64,000 bases of DNA from Ascoidea asiatica (Eukaryota; Ascomycota; Saccharomycetes; Ascoideales; Ascoideaceae): contig BCKQ01000001.1 of assembly GCA_001600695.1 (NCBI GenBank), positions 982,432-1,046,431 on the forward strand. The letters are read 5' to 3'. How positions within the stretch are numbered: position 1 is the first letter of the stretch; every line of letters begins with the position of its first letter. Positions 49,615 through 61,186 of this stretch are shown here, in pieces. Under the pieces are notes generated by a model. It did no database searches, had not been told where the DNA came from, and saw only the letters and a list, made by a program, of their open reading frames with translations. Both the position numbers and the translations under genes were made by a program.

Positions 49615-52500
49615 ATGAGTAATTCAAATTCTTTAAATGATTACGCATCATCTCCTTTATTAAGCAAAACAAACAATCCTTCAAGTTCAACTTCCATATT
49701 ATCTTCAAATGATATTGATCAATCCTTGATTTTATCTACTTCAAATAAAAAACTTCTAATTAAAAACCAAGAAGAGAGTCAAATTAAAATTGAACATAAA
49801 ATTGAACATATAAATGAAAATAAAATTAAAAATGATTTTACAGTTTCTCCTAAATCTCAAAGAATTTTAGATTTAAATAATAATTTAAATGATAAACCTC
49901 CTTCTTCTTCAAAAATGATTTTAAAAATACTATACTCTTTTAAAAATGATGATTCAAATAATTCAACTGATATAAATAATAATAACGACAATTCTATTAA
50001 TAATATAAATAACAGTAAATCAAAACCAAAACAAAATTCAAATATTAATATAAATATAAATTCAAATTCTTCTTTTTTAACTAGATCTTCAGAAACTGTG
50101 TCTGTAAATTATCAACAATTAAATATATCTGATAATTCTTCAATAACTTTAGGTTTAATAGATATTAAAACTTGTATAGACTTAATAATAAATTCATCTC
50201 CTGAATTTTTTTTTTTATCTTCCGAATCAAATTTAATTCAAGATTATAATATTTATATAAAAGATGTAACTGAACCAAATGATCCTTTAGTTGGTATAAC
50301 TCTTTTATCAAATATTTTTAAAAATTCTATAAATTTAAATAATCAATCAATGATTCCAGGTAAAGTTAAAAATGATTTTACTTCTTTTCAAAATTCATTT
50401 AAAATTCTAAAAACTTTAGAAATCAATTTATTACTTATTAAAATTAAATCAACTATATCTTTAGATAATTTATCTATTTATCCTAATAATAATATGAATA
50501 ATAATAGTAATAATACTAATATTAGTAATAATAGTGATAATTATCTTAGAATATGTGATTCAAGTGATAAAAATAACAATAATAACCAAATTATTAATGA
50601 TATTGATAATCTTGATAACTTTGATATAAATAATTTAGCTGATTTTGATTTTGATAATTTAACAGAAAATACTAATAGTAATACCAATGCTAATATTACC
50701 GCTAATAATAATAATAATAATGATAATAATGATTATAAAGAGCTTTTTAATGGAATCATAGATAATATAGATTTAAATGATATTGAAACTTTAATCGGAG
50801 ATACTCCAAATTGTAATATAAATGATGATATATCTGATTTAAAAACTGATTTAATAGCAAATGTTAATAATTATAATGATCAATACAATGATATAGATAA
50901 TTTCGATGATAATGATAATGATAATGATAACGATAATGATCAAGATAATGATAATGACAATGATAATAATGTTGATGATCATGAATTTGAAATACCTTCA
51001 ATAATATCAAGATTACCTAAATTATCTTTTTCAAATTCTTATTCTTCTAAACATTTACCAAAAAAATTTGAAAATAAATCATCACATATTTTACAATCGA
51101 ATTTTTTAAATTTTAAACCAAATATTAATTTAGCATATTTAACTTCATCACCAATAAAACCACATAATATAACTACTATCAATAAAATCACCAAAAATAA
51201 TTGTAATAATAACAATAATTCAAAGGATAAAAAACAAGTGGTAAAATCTAAACGAATAACAGATCCTACACCAGCTCCAAAAGCTATAAGAACTCAATCA
51301 TTACCTGTTTTTGAATCCTCTTATAATCCTTTATCCTTCTATCCTCCAAATTCAATTGCCAGAAGATTAAAAGAGGCAGATTTAAACAAGTCTAAAAATA
51401 GTGTCAATGGTATGAATTCATTAAATGAAAAACTAAATGCTGCAAGAAACCCTTCAGTTAAACAAAACAATAATAATGGATCTAGTTTATCTTCTGGAAT
51501 TAACTTTGATCTATTAAAAAATACTCGAAGGAGACCTAATAAAAAGAAAATCAATTCAAAAGAAACTCATATCAATAATAGTCATATAAATAATAGTAAT
51601 AGTAATAGTACTAGTAATAATAATAATAAAATTACTATTAATAGTACTTCATTAAAAGATTTTATAATAAAAGAAGATGTTGAATTTGAACCTCAACCTG
51701 ATTTACCAACTTGTTTTCATTGCCAAACTTTCAACTCTAAACTATGGAGATGGTTTTCTGGGGATAATGCACTAGAGATTAGTGAAACTGGATTAATTTG
51801 TGAGATTTGCCATAATTACTTACAAGATTATAGCAGACTTAGACCTATACCAAAAACATTCAGTAATAAAAAGAAAAGGAAAAATTCAAATTTAGGAGAA
51901 ACTAAAAAAAAGAAAAAGAAAAATAATGATAAAAAACAAAAGAATTGTAACATTGAACTAAATTCATCTCCTATTGCAAGTTCTGATCATAGTAAAGAGA
52001 ATATTCAAGATTTATTAATGAAACGATCACCAATTCGAAAACGAAAATATTATAGTGGTAATCAAAATAATTCCTCCCCTCATAAAACTATTTTAGACGA
52101 AATATCTCCAAGCAAGTTAAATTCCACAAATAATTTTAATAGAAACAATAATAATCAAATTATAAGATCACCGATGAAAATTAACTTTAGTGCAAATCTC
52201 GATTTGATAAAAGAATTTAATTCTGTTTCTGCCTTAAAACCAGATTCAACTTCACATTCAACTTCAAATTCTGGAAATGAAAATATTTCAAATTCAGATA
52301 ATGATAGCTATTACGGAAATGAAAATAATAATGAACCTGAAGCAATTAATGTACATAATGCAAAATCAACAGCTAATATAAGTAAGTTGAATTCTGAATT
52401 TAGCAATCAGTTTGAAGAAATCTTCGATTTCAATAATTTGGATTATTCGCCATTAACGGATATTGATCCTGTAGATAAATACACAAATGATCTGGATTAA
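49615..52500 (+). CDS. Spt21/Ams2-like protein with long-loop GATA finger
   Basis: Two ordered regions lie in a 961-aa Asn/Asp-rich protein. The first (about residues 98-280) resembles the N-terminal region of Spt21, a histone-gene regulator: MILKILYSFK, FLTRSSETVSVNY, then QDYNIYIKDVTEPNDPLVGITLLSNIF and PGKVKNDF. The second is a GATA-like zinc finger, C700-X2-C703-X25-C729-X2-C732 (TCFHCQ ... LICEICHNYLQDYSR), followed by a basic Lys-rich stretch. Fission yeast Ams2, an Spt21 relative, combines these two parts and controls histone genes. The loop of 25 residues is longer than the 17-20 of classic GATA fingers and the aromatic NSKLWRWFSG replaces the usual T-LWRR. A poly-Asp/Asn tract lies at about 430-460. 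Histone-gene regulation is inference. Confidence 0.65.
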   Translation: MSNSNSLNDYASSPLLSKTNNPSSSTSILSSNDIDQSLILSTSNKKLLIKNQEESQIKIEHKIEHINENKIKNDFTVSPKSQRILDLNNNLNDKPPSSSKMILKILYSFKNDDSNNSTDINNNNDNSINNINNSKSKPKQNSNINININSNSSFLTRSSETVSVNYQQLNISDNSSITLGLIDIKTCIDLIINSSPEFFFLSSESNLIQDYNIYIKDVTEPNDPLVGITLLSNIFKNSINLNNQSMIPGKVKNDFTSFQNSFKILKTLEINLLLIKIKSTISLDNLSIYPNNNMNNNSNNTNISNNSDNYLRICDSSDKNNNNNQIINDIDNLDNFDINNLADFDFDNLTENTNSNTNANITANNNNNNDNNDYKELFNGIIDNIDLNDIETLIGDTPNCNINDDISDLKTDLIANVNNYNDQYNDIDNFDDNDNDNDNDNDQDNDNDNDNNVDDHEFEIPSIISRLPKLSFSNSYSSKHLPKKFENKSSHILQSNFLNFKPNINLAYLTSSPIKPHNITTINKITKNNCNNNNNSKDKKQVVKSKRITDPTPAPKAIRTQSLPVFESSYNPLSFYPPNSIARRLKEADLNKSKNSVNGMNSLNEKLNAARNPSVKQNNNNGSSLSSGINFDLLKNTRRRPNKKKINSKETHINNSHINNSNSNSTSNNNNKITINSTSLKDFIIKEDVEFEPQPDLPTCFHCQTFNSKLWRWFSGDNALEISETGLICEICHNYLQDYSRLRPIPKTFSNKKKRKNSNLGETKKKKKKNNDKKQKNCNIELNSSPIASSDHSKENIQDLLMKRSPIRKRKYYSGNQNNSSPHKTILDEISPSKLNSTNNFNRNNNNQIIRSPMKINFSANLDLIKEFNSVSALKPDSTSHSTSNSGNENISNSDNDSYYGNENNNEPEAINVHNAKSTANISKLNSEFSNQFEEIFDFNNLDYSPLTDIDPVDKYTNDLD

Positions 52501-53010
52501 TTACATTTATTTTTGTTTTCAAAAGTTTCACCTTTTTTTTTTTTTTTCATTTTCAGTTCTAACTCATTTTGCTTTTTTGCATAAAAACAGATGATTTTAT
52601 TTATGTTGATAATAAAACAACATATTTTATTATATAGCCTTTAATTTATAGAATTCCAAGCATAGATGCATTTTTAATAATATCATAATGATACACATAA
52701 CAATCTAATAAAATACAATTTTAATAAATTCAATTTTAAGTGATAAATGCTCTTTGTAACGAGTAAACTCAAAAATATTCTTCACGTTCTAAAATGTGAC
52801 GGATTTTATTTATTGGATCCAATCCACTGGCTCTGATGGACAAAAAAAAATTTTGAAACTTTTGTATGCGATTTAATGAAAGTAGATAAATTTGGGAAAT
52901 AAAATAACTTTATATTTTCAAGCCTGAAATTTTTGAGATACTGACACTAGAATAATACAAATTTGAAAATCAAAAAGGGAATTCATGAACTGATACTTAA
53001 AGATTTCAAA
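52501..53010. other. Intergenic region upstream of SGD1
   Basis: Includes an AAAAATTTTGAAA motif at about 52846-52860 and TGAAATTTTTGAGAT at about 52924-52938, both resembling RRPE. The frame before the SGD1 ATG is open to a TTG at 52963. No gene is seen. Confidence 0.45.
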
Positions 53011-55734
53011 ATGGGATATAAAGAAAAGCATTCTATTAGTATACCAGGATCTATACTTGATAGGATCACTGATAAAGGTGTTCATGGAGATTATGCTGGA
53101 GACAAAAGATTTTCTAAAATAGACAAAAAGTTCAAAAAGAGTAATGAAGGTTTATCAAGAAAAGAGAAAAGAAAAAAGTCAAGAATTTCTAAGAAAAAAA
53201 CCTCAATAAGAACAAAAGAAGCTTATAAAAGAACTTTAACTGAAAAAATAAACAAAAAAAAAAACAAAAATTCAGACCCAGTTAAGAAAAAAGTTTCTTT
53301 TCAACTTCCAAATAATGATAAAGAAGCTATAGTGAAAAATACAGATCAAAATTTGGATAATGATATGATTTCCGATGAAGATTTTGGGGAAGAGTCTGAT
53401 GATGATTTCGACGAAGAATTAAATGAATCAGAGGACATGACTGAAGAAGATACAATAAATGCTCTAATAGCAATGAAAGCTAAAAAAAATAAAGATAAAG
53501 AGAAAGCTAAAGACAAGGAGGGCTCAACTAAAGATAAACCAAAATCAGAGAGGATTATTTCTGACTATGACAGAGAGATGATGGAACGAGATGAAATGGA
53601 TATGAAGTATTATGCAAAAAAACTCAAATTAAAAAATATGAAATTGAATAAACTTGAAGAAGATGATGGATTTGATGATTTATTAAATGGTTTAGATCTT
53701 GATTTTGGTACACTACCTAATAAATCTGATGAAGACAATTTAAGTGATAATGAACAATTTAATGAAGATAATTCCTATGGATCAGACGAGGATAGTGATA
53801 ATGAAAACAATGATGATGATTCTGATCAGGGGAAAAGGTTACCTAAAGAACGTGAAAATCCATATGCTGCACCAGCACCAAGTCATACTTCAGCCGATGT
53901 ATCAGAACCTACTCCAGCAAAAGGAAAATATATTCCACCAGCTCTCCGTAGAAAAATGCAGGCTGCTGAAAATAAATCGGAAGAAGAAATAAAACTTCTG
54001 AGATCTATAAAAGGTTATGTTAATAAATTATCGGAAACCAATATGCTTCGAATTGCAAGTGATATTAATTCCCTATATATGCAAACTCCAAGAGCTTTAG
54101 TTAATGAAATTTTGTCTAACATTTTGCTAGAAAGTATTCTTTTCCAACCAGTTAATTTATTAGATACTTTTGTCGTTCTTCATGCTGGATTGACTTTATG
54201 CATTTTTAAATTGCAAGGTATAGAATTCTTAGCTAATTTTGTTCAAGCACTTATCTCAAAATTTATATCTTTTTATGAAAAACATGATCAAAAGAGTAAA
54301 GAAGCAAGTAATTTATTGTCGTTATTAGTTTCTTGTTATTCTTTTCAATTTGTTAACTGTAAATTGATCTACGATATAATCAGAAAGTTAATCAATGATT
54401 TCGACAAAGAAAATCTTGAATATAACGTTGAATTACTTTTAAGATTAATAAGAAATGCAGGTTTACAACTAAGAAATGATGATCAGTCAGCCTTAAAAGA
54501 AATATCAATTCTTATTCATGAAAAAATAACAAGTTTCAAAATCGAAACATCTCCTAGAACCAAATTTTTTTTAGATACTATTCAAAATTTGAAAAACAAT
54601 AAACTTAGAGAGTATAAGAACAATGAATCAACTAATAAAATGATAACAAATTTGAAAAAATTAATAGGTAATGGAGTCAAATCTAATTTAAATTTCGAAT
54701 CGTTGAATGTTTCTTTAGATGATATACTAAATGTTGATAAAAAAGGTAAATGGTGGCTTGTAGGTTCAGCTTGGAAAGGAAATGATTACAATGCAGTTTC
54801 TAAATCTAAATCAAATGAGCAACAACAAATACAACCCCACAATGAATTTAATTCAGTGGATGGAATTATGGTTAATGAAAACGCGTTTAATGATGATATT
54901 TTCGATAATCTTGAAGTTGATTGGCTTGAATTAGCAAGACAGCAAAGAATGAACACTGATATAAGAAGAGCAATATTTATAAGTATAATGTCAGCAGATG
55001 ATTATATGGATGGATTTACTAAATTAGATAAATTAAAAATAAAAAGAACACAACAATTAGAAATTCCAAAAATTGTTTTACATTGTGCATATATTGAAAA
55101 TACTTGGAATCCATATTATGCATTATTAGCAGGAAAGCTATGTTCCAATCATAACTTCAAGAAGACATTTCAGTTTTGTTTATGGGATTTTGTTAAAGAA
55201 TTAGAAGGGGATGAAGATGAAAATATAAGTGAGAATGAAGAAGATGAAGAAAGTTTCAAGTTGAAACTTTTAACAACCAATGATAATTATGGAGAATCAG
55301 ATGATAAAAAGTTGAGTAAAATCTATAATCTAGGAAGATTATACGGAATATTAATAAGTGAAGGATATTTACCTTTAAATGTCTTGAGAGTTGTTAATTT
55401 CTTAGTATGTAAAGAAGATACTAGAATTTTTATGGAAATATTGTTAGTTACATTTTTGAATAAAATTGGTAAAAAAAGTAAAATAAAAGAAAAAAAAAGT
55501 GAAAAAAGTGAGAGAAAAGAAAACAAGTATGATGATAAATTTTTAAATGAAAGAATTCAAAAAGCTTTAGAGCAACCTACATTATTGAGAGGGTTGGGAT
55601 ACTTTTTGAAGAAACATGTAATAAATTCCGAGTTCGTTTCAGGCAAGAAAGAAAAAGAGAGAGTTACATGGGGAGCAGATCGAATGCGATCTATTACAGA
55701 TAGTATATTGAAACAACAAGAAGGAATTGAATAA
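53011..55734 (+). CDS. SGD1: Sgd1/NOM1-like MIF4G-MA3 protein, 40S biogenesis
   Basis: A nucleolar protein needed for small-subunit biogenesis, which in NOM1 relatives binds the DEAD-box helicase eIF4A-III/Fal1. The start is the ATG at 53011, where the family-like SISIPGSILDRI follows; an upstream TTG-initiated extension is not credible. A Lys-rich N-terminus is followed by acidic tracts (about residues 125-280). The MIF4G domain runs about 330-560 (LLRSIKGYVNKLSETNMLRI). The MA3 domain begins near residue 655 with RMNTDIRRAIFISIMSADDYMDGF and contains IPKIVLHCAYIENTWNPYYALLAGKLC. The C-terminus carries GLGYFLKKHV. At 907 aa it is close to the yeast length. Its stop is only 47 bp from that of the next, convergent gene. 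Confidence 0.93.
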   Translation: MGYKEKHSISIPGSILDRITDKGVHGDYAGDKRFSKIDKKFKKSNEGLSRKEKRKKSRISKKKTSIRTKEAYKRTLTEKINKKKNKNSDPVKKKVSFQLPNNDKEAIVKNTDQNLDNDMISDEDFGEESDDDFDEELNESEDMTEEDTINALIAMKAKKNKDKEKAKDKEGSTKDKPKSERIISDYDREMMERDEMDMKYYAKKLKLKNMKLNKLEEDDGFDDLLNGLDLDFGTLPNKSDEDNLSDNEQFNEDNSYGSDEDSDNENNDDDSDQGKRLPKERENPYAAPAPSHTSADVSEPTPAKGKYIPPALRRKMQAAENKSEEEIKLLRSIKGYVNKLSETNMLRIASDINSLYMQTPRALVNEILSNILLESILFQPVNLLDTFVVLHAGLTLCIFKLQGIEFLANFVQALISKFISFYEKHDQKSKEASNLLSLLVSCYSFQFVNCKLIYDIIRKLINDFDKENLEYNVELLLRLIRNAGLQLRNDDQSALKEISILIHEKITSFKIETSPRTKFFLDTIQNLKNNKLREYKNNESTNKMITNLKKLIGNGVKSNLNFESLNVSLDDILNVDKKGKWWLVGSAWKGNDYNAVSKSKSNEQQQIQPHNEFNSVDGIMVNENAFNDDIFDNLEVDWLELARQQRMNTDIRRAIFISIMSADDYMDGFTKLDKLKIKRTQQLEIPKIVLHCAYIENTWNPYYALLAGKLCSNHNFKKTFQFCLWDFVKELEGDEDENISENEEDEESFKLKLLTTNDNYGESDDKKLSKIYNLGRLYGILISEGYLPLNVLRVVNFLVCKEDTRIFMEILLVTFLNKIGKKSKIKEKKSEKSERKENKYDDKFLNERIQKALEQPTLLRGLGYFLKKHVINSEFVSGKKEKERVTWGADRMRSITDSILKQQEGIE

Positions 55735-55781
55735 GTTTAGTAGTATAATAAATAATTGCAACTCTCAAATTGTACTAGAAT

Positions 55782-57257
55782 TTAATGAAACTTTTCTTTC
55801 CAAGCTAAAATTCTTTTAATATTGGAATAATGTTCCAATTTCTGTTTGAAAATAGCATCATTAAGTGAATATTTTTTAGTTGAACCATTATTTAAAGAGT
55901 AATCTTTCGTCCCATATAGATAATAACCATTTTTAATCGAGATTGATAAGTTATATTCACTTTCAAAATTGTTCAAATTAGAATAAAAAGAATTCCAAGT
56001 TTTTTCAATTTTTTTTAAGTAATTTAGTATAGTTATATTATCAATATGATTATCAGTGTCTGTATGTAAACTAGATAAAAGAGTTTCGAAATTTGTAAGT
56101 AAATTTTTGAGTAAAGTAAATGGAACAGTAGATTGAATATTGAAAGAATCAATGAAGGACAATTGATCATTAAATAATTTATTATTGATAAGTGCTAAAG
56201 ATTGGGTATCTAATCGAGCTAAATTTGAAAAACTTAGAAATATTGCCTGTTTTATATTGAATAATTTAATTATTGAAATATAGTCGTTTAATATAAATTT
56301 TAGGTTTGGGTTCATGGTTGAGTCTAAAATTGGAGGCAATATTAAATTATAAAGGGTATTCCAAGAAGAATTATCCTTTATATTAGAGTGAGAAAATTGA
56401 TTTAACTTCAAATAAAAATCATCATTTAGTATCTGAAATTTTAAAACACTTGAAATATCAGACAAATATATTAAATTTATTAGCCAATTCAAAGTAAACC
56501 AAGAGTGATAATTATATTTATGTAAGAAAGAGGATTTCAAAAGTAAATTTAACACTGATGAAAAAAAAGTTTTCAAATTTGGAACAATTTCAAAATCGTT
56601 TATCATTATTACTATCATTCTTCTGAATAAAAGCCATAAACTTGAAGATTTATTTAAGGAGGAATTAGTGGAGTTCAATAATAATTTCAATAAATTATAT
56701 TCTTGGATAATGAATTGAGTTCTTATAATAATATGGTTATTGCAACTAAAAGTGAAGTTTGTAGTGGAGTCTAAGTTATATTTCTCTTGAAATATAAATT
56801 TTTTAAATAACGATTGATGAAGCGTAATAACAGTATGATTTTCATGAGTAGTTAATAATAAACCAATTGTAATATAAAAAATATTTAAATCGTTTTGAAG
56901 TAAAAACATTTTCTCTTGATTGATATAAGAATTAAACAAATCATGAGATTCTTTGAAAATTTTCAAGGATTTCAATTTTGATAAATATATTTCAATCGAG
57001 TCGTTATTTTCAGAAATGATCGTTTTGAATATTCGAAGGTCATTAGAATCCAATTTATTATTTAGTTTGTTGCTCTTTTCTTTCCATTTTTCATTACTTT
57101 CTTCAGTTTCTGGAATTAATTGAAATAAGTTTTCGGAAATTATCTCAAATCTTACAGAATCATAATTATAGATGGAGGGTATAAAATCTAATATTTTTTT
57201 GCTTTCTAATATATCATTTGGATTACCTTTTTCCGTTGAAATCAGTGATTTATTCAT
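55782..57257 (-). CDS. Unknown helical protein, 491 aa
   Basis: I do not recognise this protein. It is almost entirely alpha-helical and hydrophobic-rich in a repeat-like pattern (for example LLKLLLNSTNSSLN, then SSLWLLFRRMIVIMIND and FTLNWLINLIYLSD), suggesting a HEAT/ARM-like solenoid. Unlike its neighbours it has few low-complexity runs. It starts at the ATG at 57257. One weak idea is the Ldb17/SPIN90 family of leucine-rich endocytic proteins of similar length, but I cannot confirm it. It converges with SGD1 (47 bp between stops) and shares a promoter region with the gene at 57707. Confidence 0.75.
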   Translation of the reverse strand: MNKSLISTEKGNPNDILESKKILDFIPSIYNYDSVRFEIISENLFQLIPETEESNEKWKEKSNKLNNKLDSNDLRIFKTIISENNDSIEIYLSKLKSLKIFKESHDLFNSYINQEKMFLLQNDLNIFYITIGLLLTTHENHTVITLHQSLFKKFIFQEKYNLDSTTNFTFSCNNHIIIRTQFIIQEYNLLKLLLNSTNSSLNKSSSLWLLFRRMIVIMINDFEIVPNLKTFFSSVLNLLLKSSFLHKYNYHSWFTLNWLINLIYLSDISSVLKFQILNDDFYLKLNQFSHSNIKDNSSWNTLYNLILPPILDSTMNPNLKFILNDYISIIKLFNIKQAIFLSFSNLARLDTQSLALINNKLFNDQLSFIDSFNIQSTVPFTLLKNLLTNFETLLSSLHTDTDNHIDNITILNYLKKIEKTWNSFYSNLNNFESEYNLSISIKNGYYLYGTKDYSLNNGSTKKYSLNDAIFKQKLEHYSNIKRILAWKEKFH

Positions 57258-57706
57258 AACTGGTAGTCACCTAATTTTTAGCTTGCTTTCTTAATCCGAT
57301 TGAGTTATTGAAGCAGATTATTGGTGAGCTAGTAAGTTCTTTTATCAATTTTTTATTATAGTATTATTATATTATTCTAAACTCTGACTTTTAAAAGAGT
57401 TTATGGATTACATAATCCTGATATATCTCGATTTTCTGACGCGAGTATTTGATTTTTAACTCAAAGGAAAATAGAAACAATAAATAAAGATAAACAAATA
57501 AAAAATCAATTATTTATCGGTTCAGAAAATATCTAAATTTTATAAACTTAAAAAGATCCTTTATATAATCGAAATAAATACCCGCCATTAAAAATATAGT
57601 TCTCATCAATCTTGTAAATAGTATACTTCATTGCACTATATGGCATCGATAATCTATGAAAATAACAAAGTTCCATAGCCTTACAACAGAAAAAATCAAA
57701 AGATAA
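57258..57706. promoter_or_regulatory. Divergent promoter region
   Basis: Between two divergent unknown genes. AT-rich with no clear site apart from TGACGCGAG at about 57438-57446. Nothing else is seen. Confidence 0.4.
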
Positions 57707-59797
57707 ATGAACAATTCAAATCAGTTTTTGAACGAAACTGAAATCATTCCTGATGATAAAAGAAGTCAAAGCCAAAGCCAGAAACAAACCACAATTGATA
57801 TTGATATTTTAAATATTCTACACAAAGCGTCAGATGATAGTCCAAACATTAGTTTGAATAATGATATAAATACTATTATAAAAAATGATATAGGTAATGA
57901 TATCAAACATGAATTGACAAATGATACAAATATTGATCTAAATAATGGCATAAACAATGATACAAATAATTATGTAAATAATGATATAAATAATGACATA
58001 AATAATGAATTGAGTAACGATATGAAAAATGATATAAATAATGATATGAATAATAATACGAATAAAGATATCAAGAATGATATGTATAGTTCTTTTAGTA
58101 ATGACATAAATAGTGGATTTAATGAGGAATCCAAAATGAATTCAAGTAGGGAGTTAAATAACAATTCAGATCAAAATTCACTTCAAGATCTGCTAAAAGA
58201 TTCCCATAAAAATTCGAATATAAGTCTAATTAATGGACCTGCTCAAAATCTCAACAATACTCTAAATTTCAATTCCTCATATATTAAAATTGAAGCTCCC
58301 ATATCAAACTATACTTCTGATCCAATAACTTTTTTTGAAAGCAATAATGGATTTCATGATATAACTGATAATGATAGCAAAGATAGAAATGGAAATAAGC
58401 ATCAAGAAATAACATCTATTAAACAAAATCAATTAAGAAATTTAACAAATAAAAACGGATTCAATTCAACTACTCCAACTTTCATTCAAATCAAAGATAA
58501 AAAAACTTTGACTAAATATTTTCCAAAAAAAAAAATTGGAAATTTTATAATTCATAAATCGACTTCCACTTATCCATTATTAGCTGTTATTTTATCACCG
58601 TGTAGAATCGCCTTGGATTCTGCTTCTTTTACTGCTTTTAATTCAATTAATAATCAATTTGGAAATGAATTAGAAATACCTTTCACTCTAAATAAATTGA
58701 TCTTAAATCCCGAAATCATACACCTTGTTAAAAGCAATGAATATAAAATTCCAATTTTCTATAATGATATTAACTGGTTTCATAATCATGATGGTTATGC
58801 AATTAAATACTATGATAAAAAAAATCCTTTAAAATTACTAAAAATTGACATTTCAAATGTTGTTGATAAAACTAATTCCTCAGATGAATATGCTTATATG
58901 TACGATACTTTTAGTGATATTCAGATTATAAATAAAAATATAAAGGAATTTTTATCTAACCCTCGAAATAAAGCTCAAAATATGTCCAAAAAAGTATCTG
59001 AAGAAGCTTCTCTGTTATTTTCAAATTTTTCTTCTAAGAATAATTTTCAAAATAATTCAAATGGAACTACTGATCCCTCAAAACCAGAGGATTTTATTAA
59101 GCACAATGAATTATCTATCTTTGAATTCAAATCAATTTTAATGAATAAATTTAATCAAGCTGTGAAGTTTCTCAAAATTTACTTAAGTTCAATAATCAAG
59201 CTTAAGACTCAAGGTTTCCAAAATTATATTTTTTTTAAAATTGGATCCTGTGGACCAGCTAATTTTTCAAAACCTTACTTTTTTGATGGAACTTTTTATT
59301 ACTCATACATTACTCAACATATCAAATATTATCCTACTGGTAATGATGCTATCAAAGAATTAATTGTTTCTCCATTTTATTTTAAAGTCATTATGAGAGT
59401 ACGTCTTTTTCCAATAAATTATAATAATAATGAATCTTTCAACAATCCGATATTAAAATTCGGCGTAACTGAAATAGATTCACCAAATATCAATTCGTGC
59501 TTTCATCAATTTGATAATATTATTTTATCAAATATAAATTTTAATCCATCTTTAGATTGCCTATCGATTGTGCCTGTTGAAGGTTTAATATTTAAGGATG
59601 GTATTAAAATGGAATTGAAACAAGATTCTCTGGATAATAAGCATTATATGAATTTATTAATTCCAGACAATTTACTTAAAAAATTCAAAATCAATTATAA
59701 CATCTATGAAAAATTGGAAATTGGAATAATGAGAGCGTTTTTCAAAAAGCCAAAAATTATTGATGTGCTTCCTTCAATAGTTAATATCTATAATATA

Positions 59798-59894
<97 letters not shown>

Positions 59895-59994
59895 NNNNNN
59901 NNNNNNNNNNNNNNNNNNNNNNNNNNNNNNNNNNNNNNNNNNNNNNNNNNNNNNNNNNNNNNNNNNNNNNNNNNNNNNNNNNNNNNNNNNNNNN

Positions 59995-60089
<95 letters not shown>

Positions 60090-61186
60090 GTTATAGTATT
60101 TGGGAACCAATAATTATCAATCCTAAAAAGTTTCGACTAAAATTCATGGGAAAAGGTAAGGCAAAAAAAAGTCATCGTACAAATGTTGTCAAAGACAGTA
60201 AAATAAGTTTTAGTTTACTTGATTTAAAAAATTATGAAGATGGTGATATGACTAAGAAATTTATTACCGAGAATGAAAATTATAATTCATTTTTATCAGT
60301 AACCGAAAAATTCAATGATCATGATCATCTTCATAAATCAATTAAGAAATTGAAAAAATTAAAAAAAAAGAGGAAAAGAGTAGAAAAAATTGAGGAAGAA
60401 AGTGATTTTAGTGAAAATGAATATTTTGAATTTAGCAAAAATGAGGAAAATAATACTGAAGAAGATGACAATAATAAAGAAGCTGAAAAGGAATTCAAAG
60501 GAGAGTCGTTAATAGTAAATGAACTTGAGAAAATGATGGGAATTGAAGAATTATTTGATGATAATTCCAATATAGGAAAAACAAACTTGAATAAAGAAAA
60601 TAATGAATCACTTATAAAAAATGAGTTCTCAAGTTTTGATAAAGTTGGAACTGAAAATGAAGCTGAAAGTCAAAAAGAGATTAAAGTTGAAGTTGAAAAT
60701 GAAATCCAACCTAAAAGTGAAAATTTTGTTGGAAATGGAATTGAAAACAGAGTTAATGCTAAGAATACTAAGGAAGATAATATTATGGATGAAAAAAAAC
60801 AGAGAGAAATTTTTGATTTAGAAATGAGAGATGTTGATATATATATCAGTCAAACAGTTTCTTTATTTTATGAAGAAGAAGCCAAAAAAAGGGAAGAACT
60901 TAAAGCACATGAAAAAGAAGACAGAAAACATAGAGCAAGAAAAAGGCAGAAATTAATATCTAATTTACCAGAAGATAAAATTGAAAATGAAGCAGAAGTA
61001 GTTAATAATTCAGTTTCTTATCCTACTATATTTTCTTCTGAAGACAATAAAAATATAGAAAAAAATGATATATTTAAGGAAGATGTGTCTAATAAAAATT
61101 TTTTAGATGATCAACTGAAATCTAAAGAAGAGCCAAAAGAAAAAATTAAAATAATTTTTGAAAATCCAGAATCCAAAAAGATATAA
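57707..61186 (+). CDS. Unknown nuclear-looking protein with poly-Asn tract across assembly gap
   Basis: I do not recognise this protein. Residues 55-145 hold irregular repeats of the type DINND/NDMNN. A globular part at about residues 270-690 contains ILSPCRIALDSASFTAFN and KIGSCGPANFSKPYFFDG, followed by IKELIVSPFYFKVIMRVRLFP. A long poly-Asn run (AAT codons) begins near residue 698, crosses 100 Ns and continues to about residue 794. The C-terminus is charged and helical, with a KKLKKKRKR-type basic stretch near residue 890 that could be a nuclear localisation signal and a KAHEKEDRKHRARKRQK segment near residue 1070. The true length is uncertain because of the gap. The reading frame is consistent on both sides. 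Confidence 0.7.
59799..60088. repeat. Long (AAT)n microsatellite with assembly gap
   Basis: About 31 AAT units on each side of 100 Ns, all reading as Asn in the gene's frame. The true repeat number is unknown. Confidence 0.9.
59895..59994. other. Assembly gap, 100 Ns
   Basis: Exactly 100 Ns, the usual placeholder length. It falls inside the AAT microsatellite, so it was most likely caused by the repeat. Confidence 0.98.

Noticed and set aside
53011-55734. Deciding whether CTG is Leu or Ser/Ala
   Set aside because: The few CTG codons seen (for example SGD1 codon 330 just before the MIF4G domain and one in GPI15) are not at invariant positions, so no conclusion is possible.
59781-60110. Poly-Tyr frame on the minus strand
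   Set aside because: It is the reverse complement of the AAT repeat across the assembly gap.
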